Source: UBA1941 sp046329555
GTDB lineage: Bacteria; Bacteroidota; Bacteroidia; Chitinophagales; LD1
DNA: 64,000 bases
Direction: 5' to 3'
Assembly (NCBI GenBank): GCA_046329555.1
Contig: JAXLUK010000005.1
Span: 216,825-280,824, forward strand
This document shows positions 17,360 through 25,728 of this stretch, in pieces. The first letter of the stretch is position 1. Every line of letters begins with the position of its first letter. The notes under the pieces were generated by a model, which saw only the letters and a list, made by a program, of their open reading frames with translations, made no database searches and was not told where the DNA came from. The translations under genes were made by a program, and so were the position numbers.

Positions 17360-17569
17360 GCTCTAAAACTGGCCCTTGCTTTGTTACTATCTCCTAAAGC
17401 AAAACTGTAGTGTGTGGCCAGCATTGGCCAAAGGATATTTTGATGAAGCGGCGACTATCGAAAAGAGCGTCGAGCGGCCGGGATGGTAGTGGAGCGAGCG
17501 TAGCGAGCTGTGCGGAACGAAGTGGAGCACCGCAGCGATAGCGGAGCCACGAACAGCCCGTAAGCCGCC
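17360..17569. other. Intergenic stretch after the tandem array
   Basis: About 210 bp with no convincing gene. The second half is GC-rich and quasi-repetitive (GGAGCGAGCGTAGCGAGC, GCACCGCAGCGATAGCGGAG), similar in style to the structured intergenic elements elsewhere in the window. It borders the stop codon of the CBS gene. Confidence 0.4.
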
Positions 17570-18235
17570 CTAATAATTCAAAAATCGCATGAGGGCGTCG
17601 TAACGATCTTTCACGTCTTCGGTGTAGTTTACTTCGTTGTACACGCCGCTTACTACATAATCGTAACGCTCAAAGGCCGCCACAATGGGCGATAAATCCT
17701 GTAAATTAATTTTCAACGTCACCAGCGTCTTGCCCGAATGTTGGTTGGTTTTGGAATAGGCCGATAACACTTGTCCGTTGTTCTCCTCCACAATCCTGCA
17801 CATTTCCGATAGCTGGTAATCTACCGGCGCTACTTCTACTTCAATCAGGCTGCCTTCCTGCATCACGCCGTTTAAATCGGCAAAGGCCTTTAAGCAACTT
17901 TCAGCCGATATCATGCCGATGTACGCTTCGCTCTCATCGTGTAGCACGGGTACCACCTTCACACTGTAGGCTACGGCAGCGCGCATCACCTCTAACAGGT
18001 GTGCGCTGGCATGGGTGTACACGCGCTTGGGTGCTGTGAAAAAACTGCCGAGGGTGGCACTCATATCGGGCATGGAAAAAATATCTTCCATGGCAATGAG
18101 TCCGACAAACTTCTCGCCATCTACCAGGGGCATCTGGTTGGCCATATAATCATGCATCAACAACACGGCCTGCTCTCCGGTAGTTTGTACCGTAAGGGGC
18201 TTGATGACATCCGAAACCAAATCGCGCGCGAACAT
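17570..18235 (-). CDS. CBS-pair protein with C-terminal ACT-like domain
   Basis: A 221-residue soluble protein. Two CBS motifs occupy about residues 1-120 (VIKPLTVQTTGEQAVLLM, MPLVDGEKFVGLIAMEDI, VKVVPVLHDESEAYIGMISA). The C-terminal part (about 130-205) looks like an ACT domain: LIEVEVAPVDYQLSEMCRIV and TLVTLKINLQDLSPIVAAFE. CBS and ACT modules bind adenine nucleotides or amino acids, so a ligand-sensing role is likely, but the target is unknown. It lies 66 bp downstream of the alpha/beta hydrolase gene on the same strand and could be cotranscribed with it. Confidence 0.8.
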   Translation of the reverse strand: MFARDLVSDVIKPLTVQTTGEQAVLLMHDYMANQMPLVDGEKFVGLIAMEDIFSMPDMSATLGSFFTAPKRVYTHASAHLLEVMRAAVAYSVKVVPVLHDESEAYIGMISAESCLKAFADLNGVMQEGSLIEVEVAPVDYQLSEMCRIVEENNGQVLSAYSKTNQHSGKTLVTLKINLQDLSPIVAAFERYDYVVSGVYNEVNYTEDVKDRYDALMRFLNY

Positions 18236-18301
18236 GCTTTTCTATTAAACGCTTTTGTTACTGAATAAGACGAAATTGAACGAAAAAAGATGCGTCTCCA
18301 A

Positions 18302-19066
18302 TTACTTAGACAAAATCCGTTCCAAAAAGTTGTCCATGATGGTATTGAACGCTGCGGGCTGCTCCATCATGGGTGCATGACAACATTCATTGAGGATGTG
18401 GAGCTCTGAATTTTTCAAGAGCTTTTTAAACTCTTCTCCTACAAAGGGCGGTGTAATGGTATCGTTGGCGCCCCAGATGAGGTTGCAGGGCACCTGGATG
18501 TGTTCAATTTCTTCGCGCATGTTGTGGCGCACGGCTGACTTGGCCAGAAACACAATGCGGATGGCCTTTTCGCGGTTGTTGACGATTTCATAGACTTCGT
18601 CAACCAGCTCTTTATCGGCCAATGCGGGATTATAAAATGTCTCGGCGGTTTTTTTGCGGATGTATTCGTAATCGCTCTTCTTGGGATACTGATCGCCGAG
18701 TGAACTTTCAAACAAACCGGAACTGGCGGTAAGGGTGAGTGAGCGCACTTTTTCCTGGCGGCGGAGGGTGTACACAATACCGATATGTCCGCCCAGGGAA
18801 TTGCCGATGAGGTTGAGTTGGTTGTAGTTTTTATGGGCAATGAATTGATCGATATGATCTACCATGCCGGTTACGGAGGTTTGATCGAGGGGCAGGCGGT
18901 AGAGGGGCAGAATGGGAATGACCACCTTGTAGCGGTCTTTAAAATGGTTGATGGTATCGGCGAAGTTCGACAGGGCGCCGAACAGGCCGTGCAGCAGGAG
19001 AATTACTTCTCCTTCGCCTTCTTCAACATATTGAAATTCACCTTCGGTACGTACCTGAAACTGCAT
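18302..19066 (-). CDS. Alpha/beta hydrolase
   Basis: A 254-residue protein with the full alpha/beta hydrolase signature: oxyanion-hole HGLFG near 26-30, nucleophile elbow GNSLGGH with Ser at 90, acid WGANDTITPP with Asp near 202, and catalytic His near 230 in CCHAPMMEQP. No signal peptide, so it is cytoplasmic. Substrate unknown; the size and motifs fit carboxylesterase or C-C bond hydrolase members. A TACTTTTA box begins 14 bases before the ATG on the minus strand, implying a very short leader. It precedes the CBS gene. Confidence 0.88.
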   Translation of the reverse strand: MQFQVRTEGEFQYVEEGEGEVILLLHGLFGALSNFADTINHFKDRYKVVIPILPLYRLPLDQTSVTGMVDHIDQFIAHKNYNQLNLIGNSLGGHIGIVYTLRRQEKVRSLTLTASSGLFESSLGDQYPKKSDYEYIRKKTAETFYNPALADKELVDEVYEIVNNREKAIRIVFLAKSAVRHNMREEIEHIQVPCNLIWGANDTITPPFVGEEFKKLLKNSELHILNECCHAPMMEQPAAFNTIMDNFLERILSK

Positions 19067-19129
19067 TGAGCGTAAAAGTAATTTTTTATAGTAAAAGGAA
19101 AATGGGAAAGCGGTTGTTTACACCTAGAG

Positions 19130-19312
19130 GGGGTTTGCACGCAAAAGGGGTTTACAAGCGAAGGGGATACACGCAAAGGACGCAAAGATTATACACGCAA
19201 AGAACGCAAAGATTTACGCAAAGACCGCAAAGGGGTTTACACGCAAAGACCGCAGAGGTTTACACGCAAAGAACGCAAAGATTTACGCAAAGGGCGCTGA
19301 GGGGATGGAAGT
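19130..19312. repeat. Degenerate ACGCAAAG tandem repeats
   Basis: A 269-bp gap between the alpha/beta hydrolase start and the ABC-F stop is filled mostly by short direct repeats based on CGCAAAG, in larger units such as TTTACACGCAAAGACCGC and ACACGCAAAGAACGCAAAG. About a dozen CGCAAAG copies are visible. No gene is credible; an open frame crossing it runs antisense into the ABC-F gene. Confidence 0.7.
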
Positions 19313-19335
19313 GGGGGGCGGGTCGATATTTTGTT

Positions 19336-21228
19336 TTACCCGGCTTTATCGCTCAATTCCAGCCAGCGAAGTTCTTTTTCCTCCAGCAGCCGGCCGATTT
19401 CGCCGATGCGGTGCGCCAGTTTTTGCAGCTCGTCGTAGGGCGCATCGCCCGAAGCAATTTTCATATTGATATCATCGCGCTCCTTTTCCAGTTGGGGCAT
19501 TTCTTTTTCCAGTTGCTCGAACTCCAGCCGCTCTTTGTAGCTGAGTTTTTTGGGCTGCGCCGCAGGTGCCGCAACTACCGGTGCCGCCGCAACTTCAGGC
19601 GCAGAGCTGGCAAAATTATCTGCCAGCGTATCGTTCTTCTTCTGCATCCGGTACAAGGTGTAATTACCCGGGAAATCGCGCACCACGCCCTCGCCTTCAA
19701 AAACAAAAAGGTGATCTACCAACTTATCCATGAAGTAGCGGTCGTGCGACACAATCAATACACAACCCTGATAGGCACTCAAAAATTCCTCCAGCACCTG
19801 CAATGTCACCAGATCGAGGTCGTTGGTGGGCTCGTCGAGTATTAAAAAGTTGGGATTGTTGAAGAGAATCGACAACAGTTGCAATCGCTTTTTTTCACCG
19901 CCACTGAGTTTTGAAATGAAGGTGAATTGTTGTTCCGGCGGAAACTGGAACAACTGTAAAAACTGCGCGGCCGATACCTTGGTGCCATCGGCCAGCGGGA
20001 AATTGTCGGCAATGTCGCGTACATATTCAATTACGCGCTTGTCTTCCTTCCATTGTAATCCTTTCTGATCAAAATAACCAAACACCACGGTTTCACCAGG
20101 ATTAATTTTTCCGGAATCGGCTTGTTCTAATCCTAACAAGATATTGAGAAACGTAGTTTTACCTACGCCATTTCTACCAATAATGCCGATACGATCGCCG
20201 CGTTTGAAGGTGTAATCGAAACCTTTCAGAATCACTTTCTCGCCATAGCTTTTATTCAGCTTTTTGAGTTCCAGAATTTTGCCGCCTAAACGACTCATCT
20301 TCACTTGTAATTCCAGTTCTAGTTCTTTCTTGCCGGAATTGGCTTTCTTTTCTAATTCGTAGAACGCATCGATGCGCGATTTTGATTTGGTGGTGCGCGC
20401 CTTGGGCTGTTTGCGCATCCATTCCAACTCTTTGCGCAATAGGTTGCGCGCTTTGTCCTGACTGCTGGAAGCCGCTATTTCGCGGGCTTCTTTCTTTTCC
20501 AGGAAGAATTCGTAATCGCCTTCGTAAGAAAACACTTCGGTAGGTGTGAGTTCTAAAATTTCGTTGCAGACGCTGTCCAGAAAGAAGCGGTCGTGTGTTA
20601 CCAGCAGCAGCGTCACTTTTGAATCGCTGAGATAGTTTTCCAGCCACTCAATCATGTCGAAATCCAGGTGGTTGGTGGGCTCATCGAGTATGAGCAATTT
20701 CCGGCCTTGATCAAATTCAACATCAATCAGCGTTTTGGCTAGTGCCAGTCGTTTTTTTTGTCCGCCTGAAAGCAGCGAAGCCGGTTGGTTGAGGCGGTCT
20801 ATTTTGAGACGGCCCAGAATTTGGTTCACCTTGCTTTCAAAATCCCAGCCGTTCAGTTCATCCATGCGGCCCATGGCGTTGGTGAGTTTATCGGCATCGG
20901 GATGTTCTTCCTGCAACAACACTTCGTATTCTTTCACGGCTTCAATCACCGGGTGGCGGTGTTCCAGAATATTTTCGATAACGGTTTTATTAGGGTCGAA
21001 TTCAGGTTCCTGATCCAGGAAGCAAACGCGCACATCTTTGTGTACCCATACGGTTCCGGTTTCGGCGGTGTCGCGACCGGCGATGATATTGAGTAAAGTA
21101 GATTTGCCGGCGCCGTTGCGGGCGATGAGGCCGGCTTTATCGCCTTCGGATAAGTGAAAGGTAATACCCTGAAAGACTGGCTTTTCACCAAATTGTTTGG
21201 TCAGGTTTTCTACCGTCAGATAATGCAT
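19336..21228 (-). CDS. ABC-F family ATPase (Uup-like)
   Basis: A 630-residue protein with two ABC domains and no membrane segments. First domain: ARNGAGKSTLL near 36-46 and LILDEPTNHLD; second: GRNGVGKTTFLN and LILDEPTNDLD; each has an LSGGxKKRL signature. A linker with many charged residues separates them (KELEWMRKQPKART, ABC-F interdomain region). The C-terminal 75 residues are a coiled coil (KLSYKERLEFEQLEKEM and onward), as in Uup. ABC-F proteins act on the ribosome; Uup has also been tied to DNA-repair phenotypes. An upstream in-frame start at 21345 adds 39 non-homologous residues; I chose ATG 21228 (MHYLTVENL), supported by a promoter box at the right distance. Confidence 0.9.
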   Translation of the reverse strand: MHYLTVENLTKQFGEKPVFQGITFHLSEGDKAGLIARNGAGKSTLLNIIAGRDTAETGTVWVHKDVRVCFLDQEPEFDPNKTVIENILEHRHPVIEAVKEYEVLLQEEHPDADKLTNAMGRMDELNGWDFESKVNQILGRLKIDRLNQPASLLSGGQKKRLALAKTLIDVEFDQGRKLLILDEPTNHLDFDMIEWLENYLSDSKVTLLLVTHDRFFLDSVCNEILELTPTEVFSYEGDYEFFLEKKEAREIAASSSQDKARNLLRKELEWMRKQPKARTTKSKSRIDAFYELEKKANSGKKELELELQVKMSRLGGKILELKKLNKSYGEKVILKGFDYTFKRGDRIGIIGRNGVGKTTFLNILLGLEQADSGKINPGETVVFGYFDQKGLQWKEDKRVIEYVRDIADNFPLADGTKVSAAQFLQLFQFPPEQQFTFISKLSGGEKKRLQLLSILFNNPNFLILDEPTNDLDLVTLQVLEEFLSAYQGCVLIVSHDRYFMDKLVDHLFVFEGEGVVRDFPGNYTLYRMQKKNDTLADNFASSAPEVAAAPVVAAPAAQPKKLSYKERLEFEQLEKEMPQLEKERDDINMKIASGDAPYDELQKLAHRIGEIGRLLEEKELRWLELSDKAG

Positions 21229-21240
21229 GGCGCAATGATA
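21229..21240 (-). promoter_or_regulatory. Candidate leaderless promoter box of the ABC-F gene
   Basis: TATCATTG followed by CGCC puts the TA exactly 12 bases before ATG 21228. It departs from TAnnTTTG at one position. Confidence 0.4.
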
Positions 21241-21525
21241 CACTAACTTTAGGGCATCTCTATCAATCGATAGAAGGGAAATGTGCTGCTTCGCCGGCCG
21301 GGAAGTGATTATTTGATGAAGAAAAAGCGCGATGTGCGACTTCATGGCCTTTTAGCTAGTGAAATTTTCTTCGAATGACGGTTGAATTGGTGTTTCGTGG
21401 CGTGCTGGTGTGGTGATATGGTATTACGGTTGAAAGCACTTTTCGCTTAAAACATAGAAGGGTACAAGATTTTAGATAGCTAGATGTATGGTATGCTGAA
21501 GGTTGCCTTAGTATAACCGCACAGA
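21241..21525. other. Divergent intergenic region upstream of the TetR gene
   Basis: About 285 bp between the ABC-F promoter and the TetR promoter. I see one small palindrome CTATC-AATC-GATAG near 21260-21275 and otherwise nothing recognisable: no open frame with family features, no RNA structure I can defend. Confidence 0.35.
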
Positions 21526-21557
21526 TTTGGAAGTTTGGAAAAAGAAGTTTTTCTTTG
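21526..21557 (+). promoter_or_regulatory. Candidate promoter of the TetR-paa operon
   Basis: TTTG (21526-21529) and TTTCTTTG (21550-21557) are separated by 20 bp, matching the Bacteroidota -33 TTTG / -7 TAnnTTTG layout with TT instead of TA. It abuts the inverted repeat at 21558-21573, so a bound repressor would block transcription initiation. Confidence 0.45.
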
Positions 21558-21573
21558 ACTAACGAACGTTAGT
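21558..21573. promoter_or_regulatory. Inverted repeat, likely TetR-family operator
   Basis: ACTAACG-AA-CGTTAGT is a perfect 7-bp inverted repeat with a 2-base centre, two bases before the regulator's GTG. The position and symmetry fit an autoregulatory TetR-type operator; the ACTAACG half-site is like those used by several TetR repressors of acyl-CoA metabolism. Confidence 0.7.
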
Positions 21574-21575
21574 TA

Positions 21576-22160
21576 GTGGAAGTAATCAACGGCATATCAG
21601 AACGGCGGAAGACGATTTCCAGGGCGGCGCGCAAGCTCTTTAACGAAAAGGGTTTTGCGGGCACCAGCATGCGCGATTTGGCGCAGGAAGTGGGTATTCG
21701 CGCGGCCAGTCTGTATAATCATGTTGCGGCCAAGGAGGAGCTGTTGCATGAGATTTGTTTTGAAATGGCTGATGCTTTTTTTGAAGGATTTCAGCAGGCC
21801 ACGGAAGGGGATAAGCCGGTAAGTAAGAAGTTGCAGCAGGCGATTCAGGCGCATATCAACGTCATCAATAACCACCCAGATGCGTCGAAAGTGTTTTTTG
21901 AAGAATGGATTTTTTTGAAGGAAGAAGATTTGGTGCGGTTTAAAAAGATGCGCAGTCAGTACGAGCGCGGTTTTCGTCAGTTGCTGGAGAAGGGAATGGA
22001 AACCGGCGAGTTTCGCAAAACCAATGTGCGGTTAGGAACGTTTATGATTTTATCGGCACTGAATGCCATTTACGATTTAGAGCGGATGAAGGAGCGGTTG
22101 AGCGCAGGTGAAGTGGCAGAAGAAATTGGGATGTTATTAATGAAAGGATTAAAAAAGTAA
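21576..22160 (+). CDS. TetR/AcrR family regulator of the paa operon
   Basis: A 194-residue protein with an N-terminal TetR helix-turn-helix (AARKLFNEKGFAGTSMRDLA and VGIRAASLYNHVAAKEELLH, about residues 17-60) and an all-helical C-terminal ligand domain. It is 11 bases upstream of paaA in the same direction, so it most likely controls phenylacetate catabolism and its own expression through the inverted repeat just upstream. The inducer is likely phenylacetyl-CoA, by analogy with PaaR-type regulators; that is inference. The start is GTG 21576, the only one that keeps the whole DNA-binding domain. Confidence 0.83.
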   Translation: MEVINGISERRKTISRAARKLFNEKGFAGTSMRDLAQEVGIRAASLYNHVAAKEELLHEICFEMADAFFEGFQQATEGDKPVSKKLQQAIQAHINVINNHPDASKVFFEEWIFLKEEDLVRFKKMRSQYERGFRQLLEKGMETGEFRKTNVRLGTFMILSALNAIYDLERMKERLSAGEVAEEIGMLLMKGLKK

Positions 22161-22171
22161 ATCATAGCAAT

Positions 22172-23158
22172 ATGTACGGAAATACCAGTTTAACAGCAGA
22201 GGAAGCGCGCCAGTTGAATCAGGGCGGCGATGATCCGGAAAAATTAGCAGCCTTTGAAGCGCGTATTGCGCGTGGCGAGAAAATTGAACCCGGCGATTGG
22301 ATGCCCGAGCAGTATCGTACGCAGTTGATCAGAATGATTGAACAACATGCGCACAGCGAAATTGTAGGCGCGTTACCGGAAGGCACATGGATTACGCGCG
22401 CGCCGAATTTCAGGCGTAAACTGGCCTTGATTGCCAAGGTTCAGGATGAAATTGGGCACGGACAATTACTGTATTCTGCAGCAGAAACGCTGGGCAAAAC
22501 CCGCGAAGAAATGCTGAATGATCTGATGAGTGGAAAGAGTAAATACAGCAATGTGTTTAACTATCCGGCAAAGACCTGGGCGGATATTGCGGTGATTGGA
22601 TTTTTGGTAGATGGCGCAGCCATTGTGAATCAGGTCATCAACTCAAAAGGCTCGTTTGGTCCGTATTGCAGGGCGCTGGAGCGGATTTGCTATGAAGAAT
22701 CATTCCACCTGAAGCAGGGTCATGATAATTTTGTGTATTTGGCTACAGGCACCAAGGCGCAGCGGGCGATGTTGCAGGAAGCGCTGAACCGCTGGTACCG
22801 GCCGTTGCTGCATTTCTTTGGTCCGCCCGACCGCAATTCGCAGCACAGCGAGAAGTTGATGAAGTGGAAGGTGAAGCTGGCTTCGAACGACGATATGCGC
22901 AACCAGTTTTTAGACCAGTACGTGCCAAAAATTTGGGAATTGGGATTGACGTTCCCTGATCCGAATTTGCGCAAGAATGAACAAGGTATTTGGGAATTCA
23001 GTGATCCGGATTGGGATGAATTTAAGCGCGTGATAAATGGCGATGGCCCTTGCAATGCCGAGCGGTTGGCGGTACGCCGGTATGCCGAGCAGGCAGGCGC
23101 CTGGGTGCGGCAGGCGCTGATGCAACCACAGGATAAATATGTAGTGCCTTTGGCGTAA
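22172..23158 (+). CDS. paaA: 1,2-phenylacetyl-CoA epoxidase subunit A
   Basis: The catalytic di-iron subunit of the PaaABCDE multicomponent oxygenase, which epoxidises the ring of phenylacetyl-CoA. The 328-residue length is typical. Iron ligands are visible: a Glu in HAHSEIVGALPEG, ExxH in VQDEIGHGQLLYSAAE, and a second helix pair with ICYEESFHLKQGH. It is followed by paaB, paaC and paaD with gaps of 31, 18 and 4 bases, so all four should be cotranscribed from the promoter before the TetR gene. Confidence 0.95.
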   Translation: MYGNTSLTAEEARQLNQGGDDPEKLAAFEARIARGEKIEPGDWMPEQYRTQLIRMIEQHAHSEIVGALPEGTWITRAPNFRRKLALIAKVQDEIGHGQLLYSAAETLGKTREEMLNDLMSGKSKYSNVFNYPAKTWADIAVIGFLVDGAAIVNQVINSKGSFGPYCRALERICYEESFHLKQGHDNFVYLATGTKAQRAMLQEALNRWYRPLLHFFGPPDRNSQHSEKLMKWKVKLASNDDMRNQFLDQYVPKIWELGLTFPDPNLRKNEQGIWEFSDPDWDEFKRVINGDGPCNAERLAVRRYAEQAGAWVRQALMQPQDKYVVPLA

Positions 23159-23189
23159 CGAAAGTAATAACGAAGCAACAGAAATAACT

Positions 23190-23555
23190 ATGAATTCATT
23201 AGATCCAAGAGTACGGCGTTTGTCGATTTCAGGCGAAGAAGCTGCAGGAAAAACCAATACGCATCTGATTACGTGGGAAGTATTTCATCAGGAAAAACGC
23301 GGCAAGCAGGTAGAGCATGTTGGTATTGTTCATGCGGCATCTCCGGAAATGGCGCTAGCCATGGCCAAAGAAGTTTTTGGCAGAAGGGGAAAGACGACCA
23401 ATCTGTGGGTGGTGAAATCCTCGGATGTGTATACGCTGGCACCGGAAGATGAAGAGATGTTCGCCACTACGCCAGAGAAACTGTTCCGCGATCCAATTTA
23501 TTACAAGGTGCGCGACCGGATTGAAAAGTTTCAGCAGAAACAAAAAGAGCAATAA
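23190..23555 (+). CDS. paaB: 1,2-phenylacetyl-CoA epoxidase subunit B
   Basis: A 121-residue protein matching PaaB: TWEVFHQEKRGKQVEHVGIV, HAASPEMALAMAKEVFGRRG and NLWVVKSSDV. PaaB is a small structural subunit that bridges the PaaA-PaaC heterodimers of the epoxidase. The N-terminal 25 residues (DPRVRRLSISGEE) are slightly longer than in proteobacterial PaaB. Position between paaA and paaC is canonical. Confidence 0.92.
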   Translation: MNSLDPRVRRLSISGEEAAGKTNTHLITWEVFHQEKRGKQVEHVGIVHAASPEMALAMAKEVFGRRGKTTNLWVVKSSDVYTLAPEDEEMFATTPEKLFRDPIYYKVRDRIEKFQQKQKEQ

Positions 23556-23573
23556 CTCAAAAACAGATATCCA

Positions 23574-24332
23574 ATGAATCAGGAAGCAATAAAGAATTTG
23601 ATTGTAGCGATGGCTGATGATGCGCTCATCATCGGGCATAGAAATAGCGAATGGACAGGGATAGGTCCGTTGTTAGAAGAAGATTTGGCATTCTCTTCTA
23701 TGGCACAGGATAAGATAGGTCATGCACAGGCCTTGTACGATATGTTACACCAACATTTCGGGATGCCGGATGCTGATCACCTTGGTTTCATGCGCAAGGA
23801 AAATGATTTCCGTTGCTGCCAGTTTGTTGAGTTACCCATCGGTGAATACGATTTCAGTTTGATGCGCCATTTTCTGGCCAGTCATGCTGATGTGATCCGT
23901 TGTCGGATGCTGGAACAATCGGCATTTGAGCCATTGGCGCAGTTTGCGCGCAAGGTTCGCGGCGAATTGCGTTATCATACGTTTCACGCCGATGTGTTTG
24001 TGAAACAGTTGAGCATGGGTACAGAAGAAAGCAAGGCGCGCATGCAACAAGCGCTGAATTACTGTATGCCTTTTGCGTTGGGCATGTTTGAGACAGTTGA
24101 AAGTGAACAGGCATTGGTGGCGGAAAATATTTTTGCCGGAGAGGCGGCATTGAAACAGCAGTGGATAGCCAAGGTACAGCCGATGGTGGAAAGTTTTGGG
24201 TTAACCTGGACTTCAGAGGAAACATCAAAAGTGATGAATGGCGGGCGTAAGGGCTTTCACACCGAATACCTAAAACCGTTATTGGATGAAATGTGCGAAG
24301 TAGTGCGCACAGATGAAACGGCGGAGTGGTAA
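23574..24332 (+). CDS. paaC: 1,2-phenylacetyl-CoA epoxidase subunit C
   Basis: A 252-residue ferritin-like helical protein, the structural partner of PaaA. Characteristic segments are ADDALIIGHRNSEWTGIGP, EEDLAFSSMAQDKIGHAQAL and ELRYHTFHADVFVKQL. The di-iron ligand set is incomplete (QDKIGH in place of ExxH), as expected for the non-catalytic subunit. It lies 18 bases after paaB, and the next gene starts 4 bases after its stop. Confidence 0.93.
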   Translation: MNQEAIKNLIVAMADDALIIGHRNSEWTGIGPLLEEDLAFSSMAQDKIGHAQALYDMLHQHFGMPDADHLGFMRKENDFRCCQFVELPIGEYDFSLMRHFLASHADVIRCRMLEQSAFEPLAQFARKVRGELRYHTFHADVFVKQLSMGTEESKARMQQALNYCMPFALGMFETVESEQALVAENIFAGEAALKQQWIAKVQPMVESFGLTWTSEETSKVMNGGRKGFHTEYLKPLLDEMCEVVRTDETAEW

Positions 24333-24336
24333 TATC

Positions 24337-24840
24337 ATGGAAACGACAGTAGCCAAGGATGATATTGAGGCGCAGGTGATGGCGCTTTTAGAAACTGTTC
24401 CTGACCCCGAGATACCGGTGTTGAATGTGGTGGAAATGGCCATGATTGCAGGTGTTCGGGTTGAGGGTGAAAATAAGGTAGTGGTGCGTTTTCTGCCTAC
24501 GTTTACGGGCTGTCCGGCTATTCAGTATATCAGCAATCAGATTGTAAAAACGTTGGAAGCGGCAGGTTTTTCGGCTACGGTAGAAGTGGCACGTGATAAG
24601 AAGTGGAGTACCGACGATATGACTGCGGCGGCTAAAGAGAAGTTGGAAAAGTTTGGTATTGCTCCGCCCGCAGCATTACACGGAAAAGAATTTACAGCAG
24701 AAGAACTCAATCGCGTGCGCTGTCCGCATTGCGGCAGTACCGATACTACGTTGCGGTCGGCATTTGGTTCAACCTTGTGTCGTGCTATTCGCTTTTGTTT
24801 TTCGTGTAAGCAGGGCTTTGAGCAGTTCAAGCCGCTATAG
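24337..24840 (+). CDS. paaD: PaaD-like iron-sulfur assembly protein of phenylacetyl-CoA epoxidase
   Basis: About 167 residues. The N-terminal half is a MIP18/DUF59 domain (LETVPDPEIPVLNVVEMAMI; TGCPAIQYISNQI), and the C-terminal tail has a CPHC...CFSC-type cysteine cluster (VRCPHCGSTDT and FCFSCKQGFEQF). PaaD is thought to mature metal centres of the epoxidase complex. I chose ATG 24337 rather than 24313, which would overlap paaC. It is the last gene of the operon in this window: the reductase gene paaE does not follow, and a convergent rhomboid gene ends 15 bp away. Confidence 0.9.
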   Translation: METTVAKDDIEAQVMALLETVPDPEIPVLNVVEMAMIAGVRVEGENKVVVRFLPTFTGCPAIQYISNQIVKTLEAAGFSATVEVARDKKWSTDDMTAAAKEKLEKFGIAPPAALHGKEFTAEELNRVRCPHCGSTDTTLRSAFGSTLCRAIRFCFSCKQGFEQFKPL

Positions 24841-24855
24841 CAGAAGTAGAGTCTC

Positions 24856-25728
24856 CTATTTCTTACTATACTGAAACAAAAAGTCTTTGTCGTCTTTCGA
24901 CAAGCTTTCATAGCCAGAGGTAGATATTTTATCCAAAATGGCGTCGAGCCGGGCCTGATCATCGGTTGATTTCGCCTTGGCAAACGATTGTCTGGTTCGT
25001 TTTTGTTGATTCCCCCCCCCGGGATTGGGTCGCTGCATCAAATAACCAATCCATTCAAACGGCCGTAGAATATTTCTTCCCTGCCGCAATTGGCTCACGA
25101 AAAGCCACCCGGTAAATGCGCCGCCGCAGTGCGCCAGATATCCGCCGGCATTACCATACGGAATCTGAACGATATCCAGCAATAGTAAACCTACGGTTAC
25201 ATATTTAATGGGCACCCTGCCAATCAACAGTAAATTTAACTCATGATCGGGATGCAAGGTGGTGGCGGCGAACATGATGGCAAAAATAGAGGCCGAAGCT
25301 CCAGCCATTAGCGCACTATTTCTAACCGCATAAAAGGCTGGAAAAATCTGATAAGATAACATGAACAACAACGCCCCGGCAATACCGCCGGCCAGATATA
25401 ATGCGGATAGCCGGTCGTTGTTCATGTACAACTGATATACCTGCGCAAACACAAACAGGAACAGCATATTTCCCAGCAGATGCATGACACCTTCATGATA
25501 AAACATATAGGTAATGATACTCCACGGCTGATAGAGCAATTGGTGAAACGAGGCCGGCACCTGCAGGTGTTCATGTATCCATTGCCACAGTTGCAGGTTG
25601 TTGAACATGAATCCTAAAACCTTTACCAATCCTCCAATTACAAACACCAGCAGGTTGAGCGCTATCAGGCGCCACATGGCATCACTGCGAATACCGTCTT
25701 TGATATCATCAAACCAGCTGCTTGTCAT
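24856..25728 (-). CDS. Rhomboid family intramembrane serine protease
   Basis: A 290-residue membrane protein with six or more spans. The catalytic pair is present: Ser in the GASAS motif (LMAGASASIFAIMFAATTLH) and His in LAHCGGAFTGWLF. The YHEGVMHLLGNMLFLFVFAQ helix supplies the HxxxN motif of the family. The C-terminal 60 residues are soluble and basic (NQQKRTRQSFAKAKSTDDQ), an extension beyond the core. Rhomboids cleave transmembrane substrates; the substrate is unknown. Its start overlaps the stop of the upstream rhomboid gene as TAATG, so the two are translationally coupled. Confidence 0.88.
   Translation of the reverse strand: MTSSWFDDIKDGIRSDAMWRLIALNLLVFVIGGLVKVLGFMFNNLQLWQWIHEHLQVPASFHQLLYQPWSIITYMFYHEGVMHLLGNMLFLFVFAQVYQLYMNNDRLSALYLAGGIAGALLFMLSYQIFPAFYAVRNSALMAGASASIFAIMFAATTLHPDHELNLLLIGRVPIKYVTVGLLLLDIVQIPYGNAGGYLAHCGGAFTGWLFVSQLRQGRNILRPFEWIGYLMQRPNPGGGNQQKRTRQSFAKAKSTDDQARLDAILDKISTSGYESLSKDDKDFLFQYSKK

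Noticed and set aside
19066..19845. A 259-codon plus-strand frame through the CAAAG repeat into the ABC-F gene
   Set aside because: It is antisense to ABC-F over most of its length and starts in repeats; no domain.
20252..20647. A 131-codon minus-strand frame within the ABC-F gene
   Set aside because: It is in a different frame of a well-supported conserved gene.
21229..21345. N-terminal extension of the ABC-F gene to 21345
   Set aside because: The 39 extra residues match no family, and ATG 21228 starts exactly where ABC-F proteins begin, 12 bases after a promoter box.
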